In this document: positions 35,981 through 44,033 of the stretch, piece by piece | Layout of the letters: each line of letters begins with the position of its first letter | How positions within the stretch are numbered: position 1 is the stretch's first letter | Source: Stygiolobus sp037389425 | GTDB lineage: Archaea; Thermoproteota; Thermoprotei_A; Sulfolobales; Sulfolobaceae | Length of the DNA stretch: 64,000 nucleotides | Direction of reading: 5' to 3' | NCBI RefSeq assembly: GCF_037389425.1 | Contig: NZ_JBBHKR010000042.1 | Location: 146,881-210,880, forward strand | Position numbers and translations under genes: made by a program | Notes under the pieces: generated by a model | The model's input: only the letters and a program-made list of their open reading frames with translations | Told to the model about the DNA's origin: nothing | Database searches by the model: none

Positions 35981-36580
35981 TAGATAAACCGTAGGGTCTT
36001 TTATCCTGAGTATCTTAAAAGCCTCTATCCTCTTCCTGCATTGACTACATTGTCCGCAGTGGTATTTGTGTCCTAAGAGGCAGGAGTAAGTTAGTTGTGG
36101 ATCTAAGCCCGACTGAATCCCTATTTTCAATAGTAACCACTTAGGGAAACCGGCGAAAGGGGTAGAGAGCTTTACGCCGAGAATTTCAGCTAATTCTTTA
36201 AGCTTTTTAATCACGTAAAATCTTTCTCTTTCGAATTCACAGTCTTCTTTTACTGTACCGAGTATTACCTCCTCATATCCCCTTTCTTTTGCTAGTGTCA
36301 ATGCTATTGGAATTATGACAAGGTTTCTGTGAACTATGGGCTCATGGGGTTTAAGCCAGAGTCCCTCTACGAAAGGTCTCCTTACGTGTTTTATGTTTAT
36401 TTTTATTAACTTCTTGTCCAGTTTTCTACAAATCTCTTTACTGGCTTTTAATTGCATTCTCGCCGATTTCTGCCCGTAGTTGAATATTATACAATCAAAA
36501 TCTATACCTTTTTTAGAAAGGTAAAAGGCTACGGAGGAAGAGTCTAAGCCTCCGCTCATTAACAGTAATGATTTTCCCAT
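35975..36580 (-). CDS. queC: 7-cyano-7-deazaguanine synthase family protein QueC
   Basis: 201 residues from ATG 36580. The PP-loop SLLLMSGGLDSSSVAFYLS is the ATP pyrophosphatase motif, with FNYGQKSARMQLKASKEI and TPFAGFPK; zinc ligands are in YSCLLGHKYHCGQCSQCRKR. QueC makes preQ0, the precursor of archaeosine in tRNA. The frame is open to ATG 36613, but a TATA-like TTTAATTT lies 24-30 bases before 36580, so the shorter form is chosen. Its link to the sulfur genes is probably only positional. Confidence 0.84.
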   Translation of the reverse strand: MGKSLLLMSGGLDSSSVAFYLSKKGIDFDCIIFNYGQKSARMQLKASKEICRKLDKKLIKINIKHVRRPFVEGLWLKPHEPIVHRNLVIIPIALTLAKERGYEEVILGTVKEDCEFERERFYVIKKLKELAEILGVKLSTPFAGFPKWLLLKIGIQSGLDPQLTYSCLLGHKYHCGQCSQCRKRIEAFKILRIKDPTVYLS

Positions 36581-36613
36581 ATGTTTTAAATAAGCCCATG
36601 AGAAATTAAACAT

Positions 36614-36970
36614 ATGTCGCTTGAGAATGAAGCGAAAAAATTAGCTGCAACTTATGCAAGGTGGTTGAGAAAGCCTGAAGACGCTCTCTTTGGAAAGCAG
36701 GGAAGGGGTGTCGTAATGATCATTTATGAGAAATTAAAGAGTGCAAAAACTGTTGACGAGATAAGATCGATGCTGGATCTTCGTCAATACGAAAGCATGA
36801 TGGACAAAGCCACTTATAACGATTTACAGAGGTTCATAAATGATCTTTTGACTAAAATCTCAGGAATGCAAGACGAGCAAGCTAGAAATTTTGTTGTAGA
36901 AGTCTTCAGATATTTCCAGATCTCTCTATACACTAAGATTGAGGATATTAATAGAGGGATTTGGGGTTAA
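36614..36970 (+). CDS. Helical hypothetical protein (118 aa)
   Basis: 118 residues, almost entirely helical by pattern (NEAKKLAATYARWLRKPEDA, TYNDLQRFINDLLTKISG), no cysteines, no known family. The ATG at 36614 follows TTTTAAATA by about 25 bases, so the transcript is leaderless; this promoter overlaps that of divergent queC. It stands upstream of the winged-helix gene at 37022 but has a separate promoter from it. Confidence 0.65.
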   Translation: MSLENEAKKLAATYARWLRKPEDALFGKQGRGVVMIIYEKLKSAKTVDEIRSMLDLRQYESMMDKATYNDLQRFINDLLTKISGMQDEQARNFVVEVFRYFQISLYTKIEDINRGIWG

Positions 36971-36997
36971 CTTTGGTTTTTTTGATAAAATTTAAAT

Positions 36998-37015
36998 ATA
37001 TCTATTAATAGATAT
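36998..37015 (+). promoter_or_regulatory. 18-bp palindrome between TATA box and start of the winged-helix gene
   Basis: ATATCTATTAATAGATAT is a perfect palindrome, placed right after a TTTAAATA element (36991-36998) and six bases before the ATG at 37022. This is where an autorepressor of a leaderless archaeal gene would bind. Confidence 0.5.
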
Positions 37016-37021
37016 TAAATT

Positions 37022-37408
37022 ATGGAAGTAGAAAGTGAGAAAGTAGTATTACCGTCGGGCAAAGAAGTAAAGTTACTTGACGCTTTATCATTCTGTTACG
37101 ACATATCTGACACTGAGTACAAAGTACTCCAAGCTGTAATCGAAAAGAAGACAGCTACAGAGGATGAATTAGTAGAGTCGTTGAAGTTGTCTAAAGCATC
37201 TATTAATAGAAGCCTAAACAAGCTTGTATCGCTTGGATTTATTATCAGGGAAAAAATGCAGTCCTCTAAAGGCGGTAGACCAAAATACGTCTATAAGGCT
37301 GTTGAGACGCAGCAGCTAGTAGAGCATATCAGGGAAGATTTCAAAAAATGTTCGCAAATGTTTATAAATATTTTGCCTAAGGTTCTACTTTCTTCTCTTG
37401 GCACTTGA
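37022..37408 (+). CDS. Winged-helix regulator with conserved cysteine pair
   Basis: 128 residues. The helix-turn-helix is DELVESLKLSKASINRSLNK and the wing is REKMQSSKGGRPKYVYKAVE; a short N-terminal beta strand (VVLPSGKEVKLLDALSF) precedes it and a C-terminal helix likely dimerises. The only cysteines are C25 and C110. The paralogue at 55995 is about half identical and keeps both at the same positions. The pair bracket the sHdr core, so they are candidate sulfur-responsive regulators. The 3' end overlaps a convergent YHS gene by 32 bases. Confidence 0.8.
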   Translation: MEVESEKVVLPSGKEVKLLDALSFCYDISDTEYKVLQAVIEKKTATEDELVESLKLSKASINRSLNKLVSLGFIIREKMQSSKGGRPKYVYKAVETQQLVEHIREDFKKCSQMFINILPKVLLSSLGT

Positions 37409-37550
37409 ATATAAATTTTTCAGGGCTACTTCTAAACGCTAGCAAACACATTTCCGTGTCGAAATAGTATGCTATCTCATTATAGGTCTCTTTATAAGGA
37501 GAGCATTCGGCCTCAAACAGTCGGTTACAAACCGGACAAATTACTTTCAT
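37377..37550 (-). CDS. YHS-domain mini-protein (57 aa)
   Basis: ATG 37550 to TAG 37377 encodes 57 residues: CPVCNRLFEAECSPYKETYN, then YYFDTEMCLLAFRSSPEKF. This is the YHS (TRASH-like) pattern CPVC...Y..YNxxxYYFC...CxxxFxxxPxKF, except that the Cys after YYF is Asp. YHS modules bind metals, often copper. Five cysteines remain (C5, C8, C16, C35, C50). It was too short for a 60-residue cut-off. It ends inside the winged-helix gene on the other strand. Confidence 0.75.
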   Translation of the reverse strand: MKVICPVCNRLFEAECSPYKETYNEIAYYFDTEMCLLAFRSSPEKFIFKCQEKKVEP

Positions 37551-37604
37551 GGGGTTTAGTTAGTTCGACAATATTTTTAAGTTTTTAACTCAATCTTACA
37601 AACT

Positions 37605-37862
37605 ATGGAGATAATAGACGCTACTTCAGCTGAATGCCCCGAACCTTTCATGAAAACCGTGGCTAAGCTAATGGGGATGAAAGAAGGTGCAGTAAAAGTA
37701 ATGTTTAAAGATCCAAAATGCGTGGACATGATAACCGAAGCCGTTAAGTTAATGGATTGTAAGATTGTGGAGAACACCAATAAGGATGGAGTATATACGA
37801 TGGTCATTGAGAAGTCTAGTAGTAGTAAAGAATTAAAGGACGTTAAAGTCGGAGGTTGCTAA
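37605..37862 (+). CDS. TusA-like sulfur carrier protein (second copy)
   Basis: 85 residues. IIDATSAECPEPFMKTVAKL carries the CPxP motif of TusA/SirA with active Cys10, although the usual DxxG(x)xCPxP start is changed to DATSAECPEP. Extra cysteines are in DPKCVDMI, LMDCKI and the C-terminal GGC. It is clearly diverged from the TusA at 47817 and may serve a different sulfur acceptor. It lies just before the lplA-lipS cluster. Confidence 0.8.
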   Translation: MEIIDATSAECPEPFMKTVAKLMGMKEGAVKVMFKDPKCVDMITEAVKLMDCKIVENTNKDGVYTMVIEKSSSSKELKDVKVGGC

Positions 37863-37958
37863 AGGTTTACAATTCTTTTCACTTTAGAACAACATAAATA
37901 GCCGTTTTTTCTATTTGAAGAAATATTTAAATAAATTAAAAAAGTTATTTTCCTAAGC

Positions 37959-38993
37959 ATGGATTCTTTTAGGTTCATCGTGGAGAGAGGACCGCAAGAC
38001 CTAATACTCGCTGGCGAAGAGGCGTTATTAGAGTCAGTAAGTAATGGTGCCCCCCCAATACTGCGCTTCGTTATATTCGACCCCACAGCCGTGCTTATAG
38101 GCTATCACCAGGCGGTAGAGCAAGAAGTAAATATTGATGAGGTGAAAAAAAGAGGTTGGGACATAGGAAGAAGACCTACCGGTGGAGGAGCTATAATAAT
38201 GGGAAAAGACCAACTGGGCTGGGAGATTTATGCTGACGGTTCGCTATTAGGAGGTTCCCCAGAAAATGCGATAAAGAAAGGCGCTGAAGGAGTAATAAAA
38301 ACACTTCAGAAGTTAGCGATTGACGCAAATTTCAGGCCTAAGAATGACGTAGAAGTCAAGGGGAAAAAGATATCTGGGATAGGTGCATTCTCAATAGGTA
38401 AATATATTGCAGTGACAGGGACGATACTCTTAGACTTCGACGCTGAAGCTCTTGTATCTACGTTAAGGCTTACTTCCGAGAAACTGAAAGACAAGCTAGC
38501 TAAGGATTTCAAAGAAAGACTAACGTGGATATCAAAGGAACTGGGACGTAGTATCGAAATGAGCGAGTTAATAAGTATAGCAAAGGATAGCTTCTCCGAA
38601 GCGTTAGGAGTAAAGTTGGTGGAAGGTCAGTATACTGAGGAAGAGAAGAAGTTAATTTCACAGTTCAGGTTGAAGTATTCTTCTCCGGATTGGATATATA
38701 ACCTCAGAAAACCCCTAAGTGGGGATGTGAAGTTTATAGAGAGAAAGTTCCCAGGTGGGCTAGTCAGGTTACAAGTCAAGCTTGCAGGTGAGTCGATAAT
38801 TGAAAGTGTTTTACTAACCGGAGACTTCTTCGTAGAACCCAGAAGGGCAATCTACGATCTAGAGTCCAGACTTAAGTGGAGTAGAGTGGATGAACTTGAG
38901 GAGAATATCAGGGAGTGGTATAAGGATGTAAAGATTATCGGAATAAGCGAAAACGACCTCGTCTCCTTATTTAACGAGGTGTTGAAAAAGTGA
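37959..38993 (+). CDS. lplA: Lipoate-protein ligase-like protein (sLpl type, fused form)
   Basis: 344 residues with LplA catalytic motifs GRRPTGGGAIIMGKDQLGWE and NDVEVKGKKISGIGAFSIGK (catalytic Lys), then the accessory domain (SVLLTGDFFVEPRRAIYDLE). It starts a polycistron: the next radical SAM gene overlaps its stop (GTGA), followed by a second radical SAM gene two bases later. This lpl-lipS-lipS arrangement matches the described lipoate assembly set linked to sHdr systems, where the ligase loads octanoate or lipoate on LbpA. Confidence 0.88.
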   Translation: MDSFRFIVERGPQDLILAGEEALLESVSNGAPPILRFVIFDPTAVLIGYHQAVEQEVNIDEVKKRGWDIGRRPTGGGAIIMGKDQLGWEIYADGSLLGGSPENAIKKGAEGVIKTLQKLAIDANFRPKNDVEVKGKKISGIGAFSIGKYIAVTGTILLDFDAEALVSTLRLTSEKLKDKLAKDFKERLTWISKELGRSIEMSELISIAKDSFSEALGVKLVEGQYTEEEKKLISQFRLKYSSPDWIYNLRKPLSGDVKFIERKFPGGLVRLQVKLAGESIIESVLLTGDFFVEPRRAIYDLESRLKWSRVDELEENIREWYKDVKIIGISENDLVSLFNEVLKK

Positions 38994-39880
38994 GACCCCT
39001 ATTCTTATATGCACCTGCGCTGAAGAAATATGAAACCGAGTATATGTCCTCTGAGCAGGGGTGGAGGATAGTCTCTATAACTGGAAACGCTTGTGCGTTT
39101 GACTGCAAACACTGTAATAAAAGGATCCTCGAGAGCATGGAGGACGCATCTTCGCCTCTCAAGCTCGAAATGCAAATCAAAAAATCGTTAAGTGAAGGGC
39201 ACAAGGGGCTTATACTCTCAGGAGGTTCTACTAGTAGGGGAGAAGTCCCCATCTGGAAGTTCTCTTCCGTGCTTCAGAAGTACAAAGATAAAATGACTTT
39301 TATTGCCCATACTGGAGTCGTAAAAAGCGAAGAAATAGCTCTAAAGTTTAAGGAGGCAGGAGTTAAAATAGCTTTACTTGATATGGTCGCTGATGACGAT
39401 ACTATAAAGGATACACTTGGTCAACCTTTTACGGTTGACGATTACTTGAATTCGTTTAGGTATCTGAAAAAAGCAGGACTAATGGTAGTCCCTCATATCA
39501 TCGTAGGCTTAAGTAAAAAGGGGGTCGAAAACGAGCTAAACGCTCTGGATATGTTAAAGTCCGTAAACCCAGACGCTGTTATAGTCGTCGGGCTCATGCC
39601 TCTTTCCTCATCTTTCTCTTTACGACAGCCCGAGCCCGACGAAATGATTCGAGTTATGAAGAAGGCAAGAGATAACTTCTCCATTCCGGTCATGCTCGGG
39701 TGTGCAAGACCCAGAGGTAGGAGGTATTTGGAGGTGGAAAAATTTGCAGTAGATTACGAGTTGGACGGAATAGCCTTCCCAGAGGAGGAGACTATAAATT
39801 ATGCGTTAAGTAAAAGACAAGTTATTTTTAATAATACATGTTGTGCGAATGTAGTTTTCGATATTTTGGGGGTGGTATGA
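38990..39880 (+). CDS. Radical SAM enzyme, LipS1/LipS2-type (lipoate synthase half A)
   Basis: 296 residues. The radical SAM cluster is CAFDCKHC (CxxxCxxC) near residue 33, with GLILSGGST after it. C-terminal conserved elements are MLGCARPRG and NNTCCANV, presumably ligands of an auxiliary cluster that donates sulfur. A paralogue with the same C-terminal cysteines is at 57699. With the next gene it forms the two-protein archaeal lipoate synthase; which of the two is LipS1 or LipS2 is not decided here. GTG start, coupled to the upstream ligase. Confidence 0.8.
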   Translation: MRPLFLYAPALKKYETEYMSSEQGWRIVSITGNACAFDCKHCNKRILESMEDASSPLKLEMQIKKSLSEGHKGLILSGGSTSRGEVPIWKFSSVLQKYKDKMTFIAHTGVVKSEEIALKFKEAGVKIALLDMVADDDTIKDTLGQPFTVDDYLNSFRYLKKAGLMVVPHIIVGLSKKGVENELNALDMLKSVNPDAVIVVGLMPLSSSFSLRQPEPDEMIRVMKKARDNFSIPVMLGCARPRGRRYLEVEKFAVDYELDGIAFPEEETINYALSKRQVIFNNTCCANVVFDILGVV

Positions 39881-39881
39881 T

Positions 39882-40937
39882 ATGTTAAGAATGGTAAGTA
39901 GTCCAGATTGGGTAAGGCTAAGTTTCGGAGCAGATATGGTATTAGGTTTTAGTCCAGGTGTTTTTTTACACAATGCTCTAAACACAACAATAAACCTCTT
40001 GCAGTATTATCCAGATGGCTGTAAGGCTAACTGTGCCTACTGTGGACAAGCTAGAGAAGTATCTCAAGGTCCTGAATGCAAAACACTGATAAGAGTCGAA
40101 TGGCCTTTAAGGAAACTAGATGACGTTATAAAGAAGATAAAGGAGAGACAAGGTGATCCTAGGTTCGGATTACAGAGGATATGTGTAGGGCAGTTAGCCC
40201 ACCCTAAGGCAGCGCAAGACTCAATAGAGATCACGAGGAGAATTAGAGAGGCCGGAATAGAGCTGTCAATATCAGAATTAGTAACCCCTACCTACACGTT
40301 CAAACACCACATGGAGGAGATGAGGAAGGCAGGAGGGGATATGATAGATGTAGCAATCGACGCTGCAAGCAAGAGAGTTTTTGACATGACCAGAGGGAAG
40401 GAAGTCAGAAGTATGCATAGTTGGGATAGGTATCTTAAGGGTATTGATGAGGCTGTAGAAGTATTCGGTAAAGGAAATGCAGGGATACATCTGATAATAG
40501 GATTAGGTGAGACTGAAAAGGAAGCTGTTGATATAATGTGGTATGCTCATCAAAGAGGGGCAAAGATTACATTATTCGCCTTTTACCCAGAACAAAATAC
40601 GTTAATGGAGAAGAGAAAACCCGTACCAGTGAACGTGTATAGAAGGATACAGCTTGCAAGATGGCTTATCGAAAACGATCTCGTAACGTATTCCGACTTT
40701 GTATTCGACGAAAACGAGAGGTTGATAGATATCAATATACCTTCCGACTTGAGTATTGACGATATAGCACCAGCCTTCATGACTTCAGGTTGTCCAGGCT
40801 GTAATAGACCTTATTCTAATGAGAGACCCACGATGGAGTTCAGAAACATTCCTTGGTATCCGTCAAGAGAAATGGCAATTAAAGCTTTAAGGCAGTCTAA
40901 GCTAGACAACGTAATAAAAGCGCTAGAACAAAAGTAG
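39882..40937 (+). CDS. Radical SAM enzyme, LipS1/LipS2-type (lipoate synthase half B)
   Basis: 351 residues, biotin-synthase-like. The SAM cluster motif is CKANCAYC (about residue 47); near the C-terminus MTSGCPGCNRPYSNE supplies a second set of cysteines that is kept in the paralogue at 58517 (LTSGCPSCDRPYYNE). The barrel part has IHLIIGLGETEKEAVDIMWY and ITLFAFYPEQNTLMEKRKPV. It probably inserts sulfur into octanoyl-LbpA together with half A. It begins two bases after half A. Confidence 0.82.
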   Translation: MLRMVSSPDWVRLSFGADMVLGFSPGVFLHNALNTTINLLQYYPDGCKANCAYCGQAREVSQGPECKTLIRVEWPLRKLDDVIKKIKERQGDPRFGLQRICVGQLAHPKAAQDSIEITRRIREAGIELSISELVTPTYTFKHHMEEMRKAGGDMIDVAIDAASKRVFDMTRGKEVRSMHSWDRYLKGIDEAVEVFGKGNAGIHLIIGLGETEKEAVDIMWYAHQRGAKITLFAFYPEQNTLMEKRKPVPVNVYRRIQLARWLIENDLVTYSDFVFDENERLIDINIPSDLSIDDIAPAFMTSGCPGCNRPYSNERPTMEFRNIPWYPSREMAIKALRQSKLDNVIKALEQK

Positions 40938-40938
40938 A

Positions 40939-41763
40939 ATGTACATAAAAAGGGGTTCTTTAATCAGTTTTTTCTCAAGCGGTTTCCCTTCTCACGTTAG
41001 GGGTAAAGCTATAGACTTAAGTTCACCGGATCAAAGAACTTTTTTCTCACCGTTCAATGGAAAGCTCCTTAGAGCCGAAAAATTCTTTATAGGGAGACCT
41101 AACAAATACGTTAAGTCCAATTACGATTATATGCTCACTTTCTTGATTAAGGATAAGAAGATTAAGGTATTACACGTAGAGCCGATAATAAATGAGGGAG
41201 AGGAAGTTAAGGAAGGACAAGTAATAGGGTATTTTGTTAACTCCCCTTACACTGGAGGAGACTTTTTACACGCCCATATAGAGGGAGTAACATTTAAGTT
41301 CCGCAAGGTGTCCGATTACAAAGAGTCGAGACGCGGAAAAGTCGTTTTAGTTACTGAGAATTATTTCGATGTGGAGGTAGAAGATTACGCGTCAGCGGGT
41401 AATCTCCACGGTGTGGGTTGTTGTGGAGGACTACTTAACACCAGCTACCCGTATGCTTGTTACGGGGGGATTATAGGCGGTTTTAATGGTCAACTCTCCT
41501 TTTTCAGTATAAATTTAGGCAGACCCGTTAACTTTAGGAAAAAGAATGTAGTTCTCTTTGAAGGAAAGAGGGGGTTAATCAAAACGTGGGAACAAAAGGC
41601 ATCGTTTAAGATCCTAGCTAATCAACCTGTCTGTGGTAAAGCGTTTTTTGAAGCTGTGCTATCCTACGGTGGAAAACCGAGGATAAGGTTTTTTAGAAAA
41701 TATAACGGAGATTTAGGGGATAGAATTGACCTCGGAGAAATTATTAGGTATTATATGGGATGA
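40939..41763 (+). CDS. M23-peptidase-fold-like protein of the lipoate operon
   Basis: 274 residues. SHVRGKAIDLSS followed by TFFSPFNGKLLRAEKFFIG and later GDFLHAHIEGVTF recall the M23/LytM hybrid fold: the His-x(6)-Asp and HxH zinc ligands are all present. Archaea lack peptidoglycan, so another amide substrate or a binding role is likely. A Cys-rich patch (GVGCCGGLLN, YACYGG) sits in the middle. It starts one base after lipS half B and overlaps the deacylase gene, so it is part of the lipoate operon. Confidence 0.6.
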   Translation: MYIKRGSLISFFSSGFPSHVRGKAIDLSSPDQRTFFSPFNGKLLRAEKFFIGRPNKYVKSNYDYMLTFLIKDKKIKVLHVEPIINEGEEVKEGQVIGYFVNSPYTGGDFLHAHIEGVTFKFRKVSDYKESRRGKVVLVTENYFDVEVEDYASAGNLHGVGCCGGLLNTSYPYACYGGIIGGFNGQLSFFSINLGRPVNFRKKNVVLFEGKRGLIKTWEQKASFKILANQPVCGKAFFEAVLSYGGKPRIRFFRKYNGDLGDRIDLGEIIRYYMG

Positions 41764-42748
41764 TAGGTTCAGGGACATATCGTTTTCTCACCACATGATA
41801 AGGGATATTTCTAAAGAGAGAATTAGGAGGTTCATAGAAATAGCGAGAAGAAAACTCCAGTTCGTAGAAATTAAACCTGAGTTAGCTACCTTAGACGATC
41901 TCCTCGAGATACACTCGAAGGATTACATCAATAGGCTTAAAGAAGTCAGTGCTTTGCCATATTCTGGATATTTGGATGGAGGGGACACTATTCATTACCC
42001 TGGTATATTTGAGGACGTATTACTTGTGCTTGGTGTCTCGAAGACTGCGTTAAAGTTTTCCTCATATATAGATTTTATTTACGTCCCACTCGGCGGTTTC
42101 CATCACGCTACGTACTCCAGACCAATGGGTTTCTGTCCTATAAACGACGTAGCTTATCTTGTTTTTCAACTACTTAAAAGAAAGGAAAAAGTGGCAATAA
42201 TAGACGTTGATGCCCACCACGGTAATGGGCTTCAGGAGTATTTGTATGATAAGCCCGTGTTGAAACTAAACATCTTTGCCTACGACGGCAAGTTTTTCCC
42301 CGGCACTGGAAGGGTTGAGGAGAGGGGAGAGGGAGAGGGAAAGGGGCTTAATTATAATTTTCCGTTACCTCTTAGATCGGGAGACGATGTATTTAAAATA
42401 GCGTTGAGAATTCTCGACATAGTTGAGGAATATGACCCGTCTTATATTGTTGTGATCTCTGGGGTAGACGGTCATAAGGATGACGGGCTTAAGTCACTGG
42501 AGTTGACGTGTAATTCGTATAACCTTTTGGGCTTGAAGGTGAGAAGGTTGGCTAAAAGTGCTAAAGTTATTGGATATGGTGGAGGGGGATATGGGAAGAT
42601 GTCCTCCGAATGTATGGTGAGTTTCCTAGTCGGTCTCAGTGGTAAGAAAGAAGAGCTAGAAACTCCTACAATCTCGGATATAGAGAATATAAAAAAAGCT
42701 AAAGAGACTTTATCTCTCCTCTTATCCTTCCCTCAGCACTTTACCTAA
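41726..42748 (+). CDS. Histone-deacetylase-family (AcuC-like) deacylase
   Basis: 340 residues; TTG start at 41726, 38 bases inside the upstream gene. All HDAC catalytic parts are seen: GGFHHATYSRPMGFCPINDV (His-His pair), IIDVDAHHGNGLQE (Asp and His zinc ligands), SGVDGHKDDGL (Asp ligand) and YGGGGYGKMSSE (catalytic Tyr). The family removes acyl groups from lysines or small amines. Being last in the lpl-lipS-lipS operon, it could remove octanoyl or lipoyl groups from LbpA; this is inference. Its 3' end overlaps the convergent DUF1641 gene. Confidence 0.9.
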   Translation: MTSEKLLGIIWDDRFRDISFSHHMIRDISKERIRRFIEIARRKLQFVEIKPELATLDDLLEIHSKDYINRLKEVSALPYSGYLDGGDTIHYPGIFEDVLLVLGVSKTALKFSSYIDFIYVPLGGFHHATYSRPMGFCPINDVAYLVFQLLKRKEKVAIIDVDAHHGNGLQEYLYDKPVLKLNIFAYDGKFFPGTGRVEERGEGEGKGLNYNFPLPLRSGDDVFKIALRILDIVEEYDPSYIVVISGVDGHKDDGLKSLELTCNSYNLLGLKVRRLAKSAKVIGYGGGGYGKMSSECMVSFLVGLSGKKEELETPTISDIENIKKAKETLSLLLSFPQHFT

Positions 42749-43984
42749 ATCTTCAGCCAGTTTCAACATTGCACCTAAAGCGTAACTTGTGTCCTTGTTA
42801 CCTAAGGCACCTACTAATCCGAACGTTCCTACAGGCTTCACATTTGGTAAGTCTTGCACCCACATCTTCATTGCTATGCCCATCTTCTGCATTAAAGCTA
42901 CCATAGCGTCTACGAATTGCGGATCACCGAACACCTCAAATAACTTCATCATCTTATCGATAACTCCTGCCTTCTGTAACTCAGCCATCCTTTCAAGCAA
43001 CGATAACATTGAGGTGAAATCGACTTGAGTGAGTAGTTTTACAGTTTTTTCGCTCGTTAATTGTTTCATAACTGGGGATAGGGCTATTAGAGCATTAAGT
43101 GTTGCATCAATATCAATAGTCTCTAATAGTTTGAGGGTCTTATCACCCGTTAGTTTTTGTAATAATGGGATCGATCTCTCGGCTACTGTGAGTAGTGCGT
43201 CAACATCGAGTGATTGTAGGAGGGATAGAGCTTTATCACTTGTTAGTTTTTCTACCATTGGCCATAGTGCTTGTATTTTTGTTATTTGGTCCATTCCGAA
43301 TGAGATGAGTGCGTTAATTAAGTCAGCCTTCTGTACAGCATCAAGCAAGTCTATTGACTGCTGAAGCAAGTTTAATAGCATATCTAACTGGCCTTTCTTC
43401 TGCATGTCATTGAGGATCGTTGTCGTTTTCATGAGTACTGGCATCAGGCTTTCAGTAGTCTGGAGTAAGGCGTCTATGTCCATACTTTGTAGTACTTTTA
43501 GTGCCTTGTCACTTGTCATTTTTTGCACTAGTGGTAGGAGTTTTTCTGTAGCGTCAAGTAGTGAGTCTACGTCTAGTGATTGTAGTACTTTTAGTGCCTT
43601 GTCACTTGTCATTTTTTGCATTAGTGGCATTAGTTTTTCTGTTGCGTCGAGTAGTGCGTCAACATCGAGTGATTGTAGGAGGGATAGAGCTTTATCACTT
43701 GTTAGTTTTTCTACCATTGGCCATAGTGCTTGTATTTTTGTTATTTGGTCCATTCCGAATGAGATGAGTGCGTTAATTAAGTCAGCCTTCTGTACAGCAT
43801 CAACTATAGAAACAGCTTGGTCAAGTAATCCCATCATTAAGTCCAACTGACCCTGTTTATCCATTTCAGTTAATTTAGTAGTCACTTTTTCAAGTGCAGG
43901 TAAAGCGTCTATTAACTTAGAGAGCTTTTGTATATTCTCAGGGTTAGTGAGTTTTTCGAGAGGGTCTTCGAATGTCTGAGCCAC
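42722..43984 (-). CDS. DUF1641 protein with near-identical internal repeats
   Basis: 420 residues, all helical. A 31-residue unit (for example QKMTSDKALKVLQSLDVDSL then LDATEKLLPLV) repeats several times, and a larger 153-residue block is duplicated with a 155-base identical DNA core. The C-terminus NVKPVGTFGLVGALGNKDTS, then YALGAMLKLAEDLGK, is the DUF1641 signature. DUF1641 proteins often accompany formate dehydrogenase or Hdr-like redox genes. Long antisense frames over this gene are mere shadows of the repeats. Probably a scaffold or complex-assembly protein. Confidence 0.82.
   Translation of the reverse strand: MAQTFEDPLEKLTNPENIQKLSKLIDALPALEKVTTKLTEMDKQGQLDLMMGLLDQAVSIVDAVQKADLINALISFGMDQITKIQALWPMVEKLTSDKALSLLQSLDVDALLDATEKLMPLMQKMTSDKALKVLQSLDVDSLLDATEKLLPLVQKMTSDKALKVLQSMDIDALLQTTESLMPVLMKTTTILNDMQKKGQLDMLLNLLQQSIDLLDAVQKADLINALISFGMDQITKIQALWPMVEKLTSDKALSLLQSLDVDALLTVAERSIPLLQKLTGDKTLKLLETIDIDATLNALIALSPVMKQLTSEKTVKLLTQVDFTSMLSLLERMAELQKAGVIDKMMKLFEVFGDPQFVDAMVALMQKMGIAMKMWVQDLPNVKPVGTFGLVGALGNKDTSYALGAMLKLAEDLGKVLREG
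43190..43803. repeat. 155-bp identical direct repeat inside the DUF1641 gene
   Basis: Bases 43190-43344 and 43649-43803 are identical over 155 bases, 459 bases (153 codons) apart. Shorter copies of the 93-base (31-codon) unit lie between, for example at 43488 and 43581. The DNA identity exceeds what protein constraint needs, so duplication or gene conversion is recent. Confidence 0.92.
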
Positions 43985-44033
43985 TTTTATCTCCTCTTAA
44001 CTTTATTATAGTTTGTATTTTATATACTTTAAT

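Noticed and set aside
43029..43850. Long antisense frames over the DUF1641 gene
   Set aside because: They repeat because the sense gene repeats; Ser/Thr/Ile-rich composition and lack of start signals mark them as shadows.
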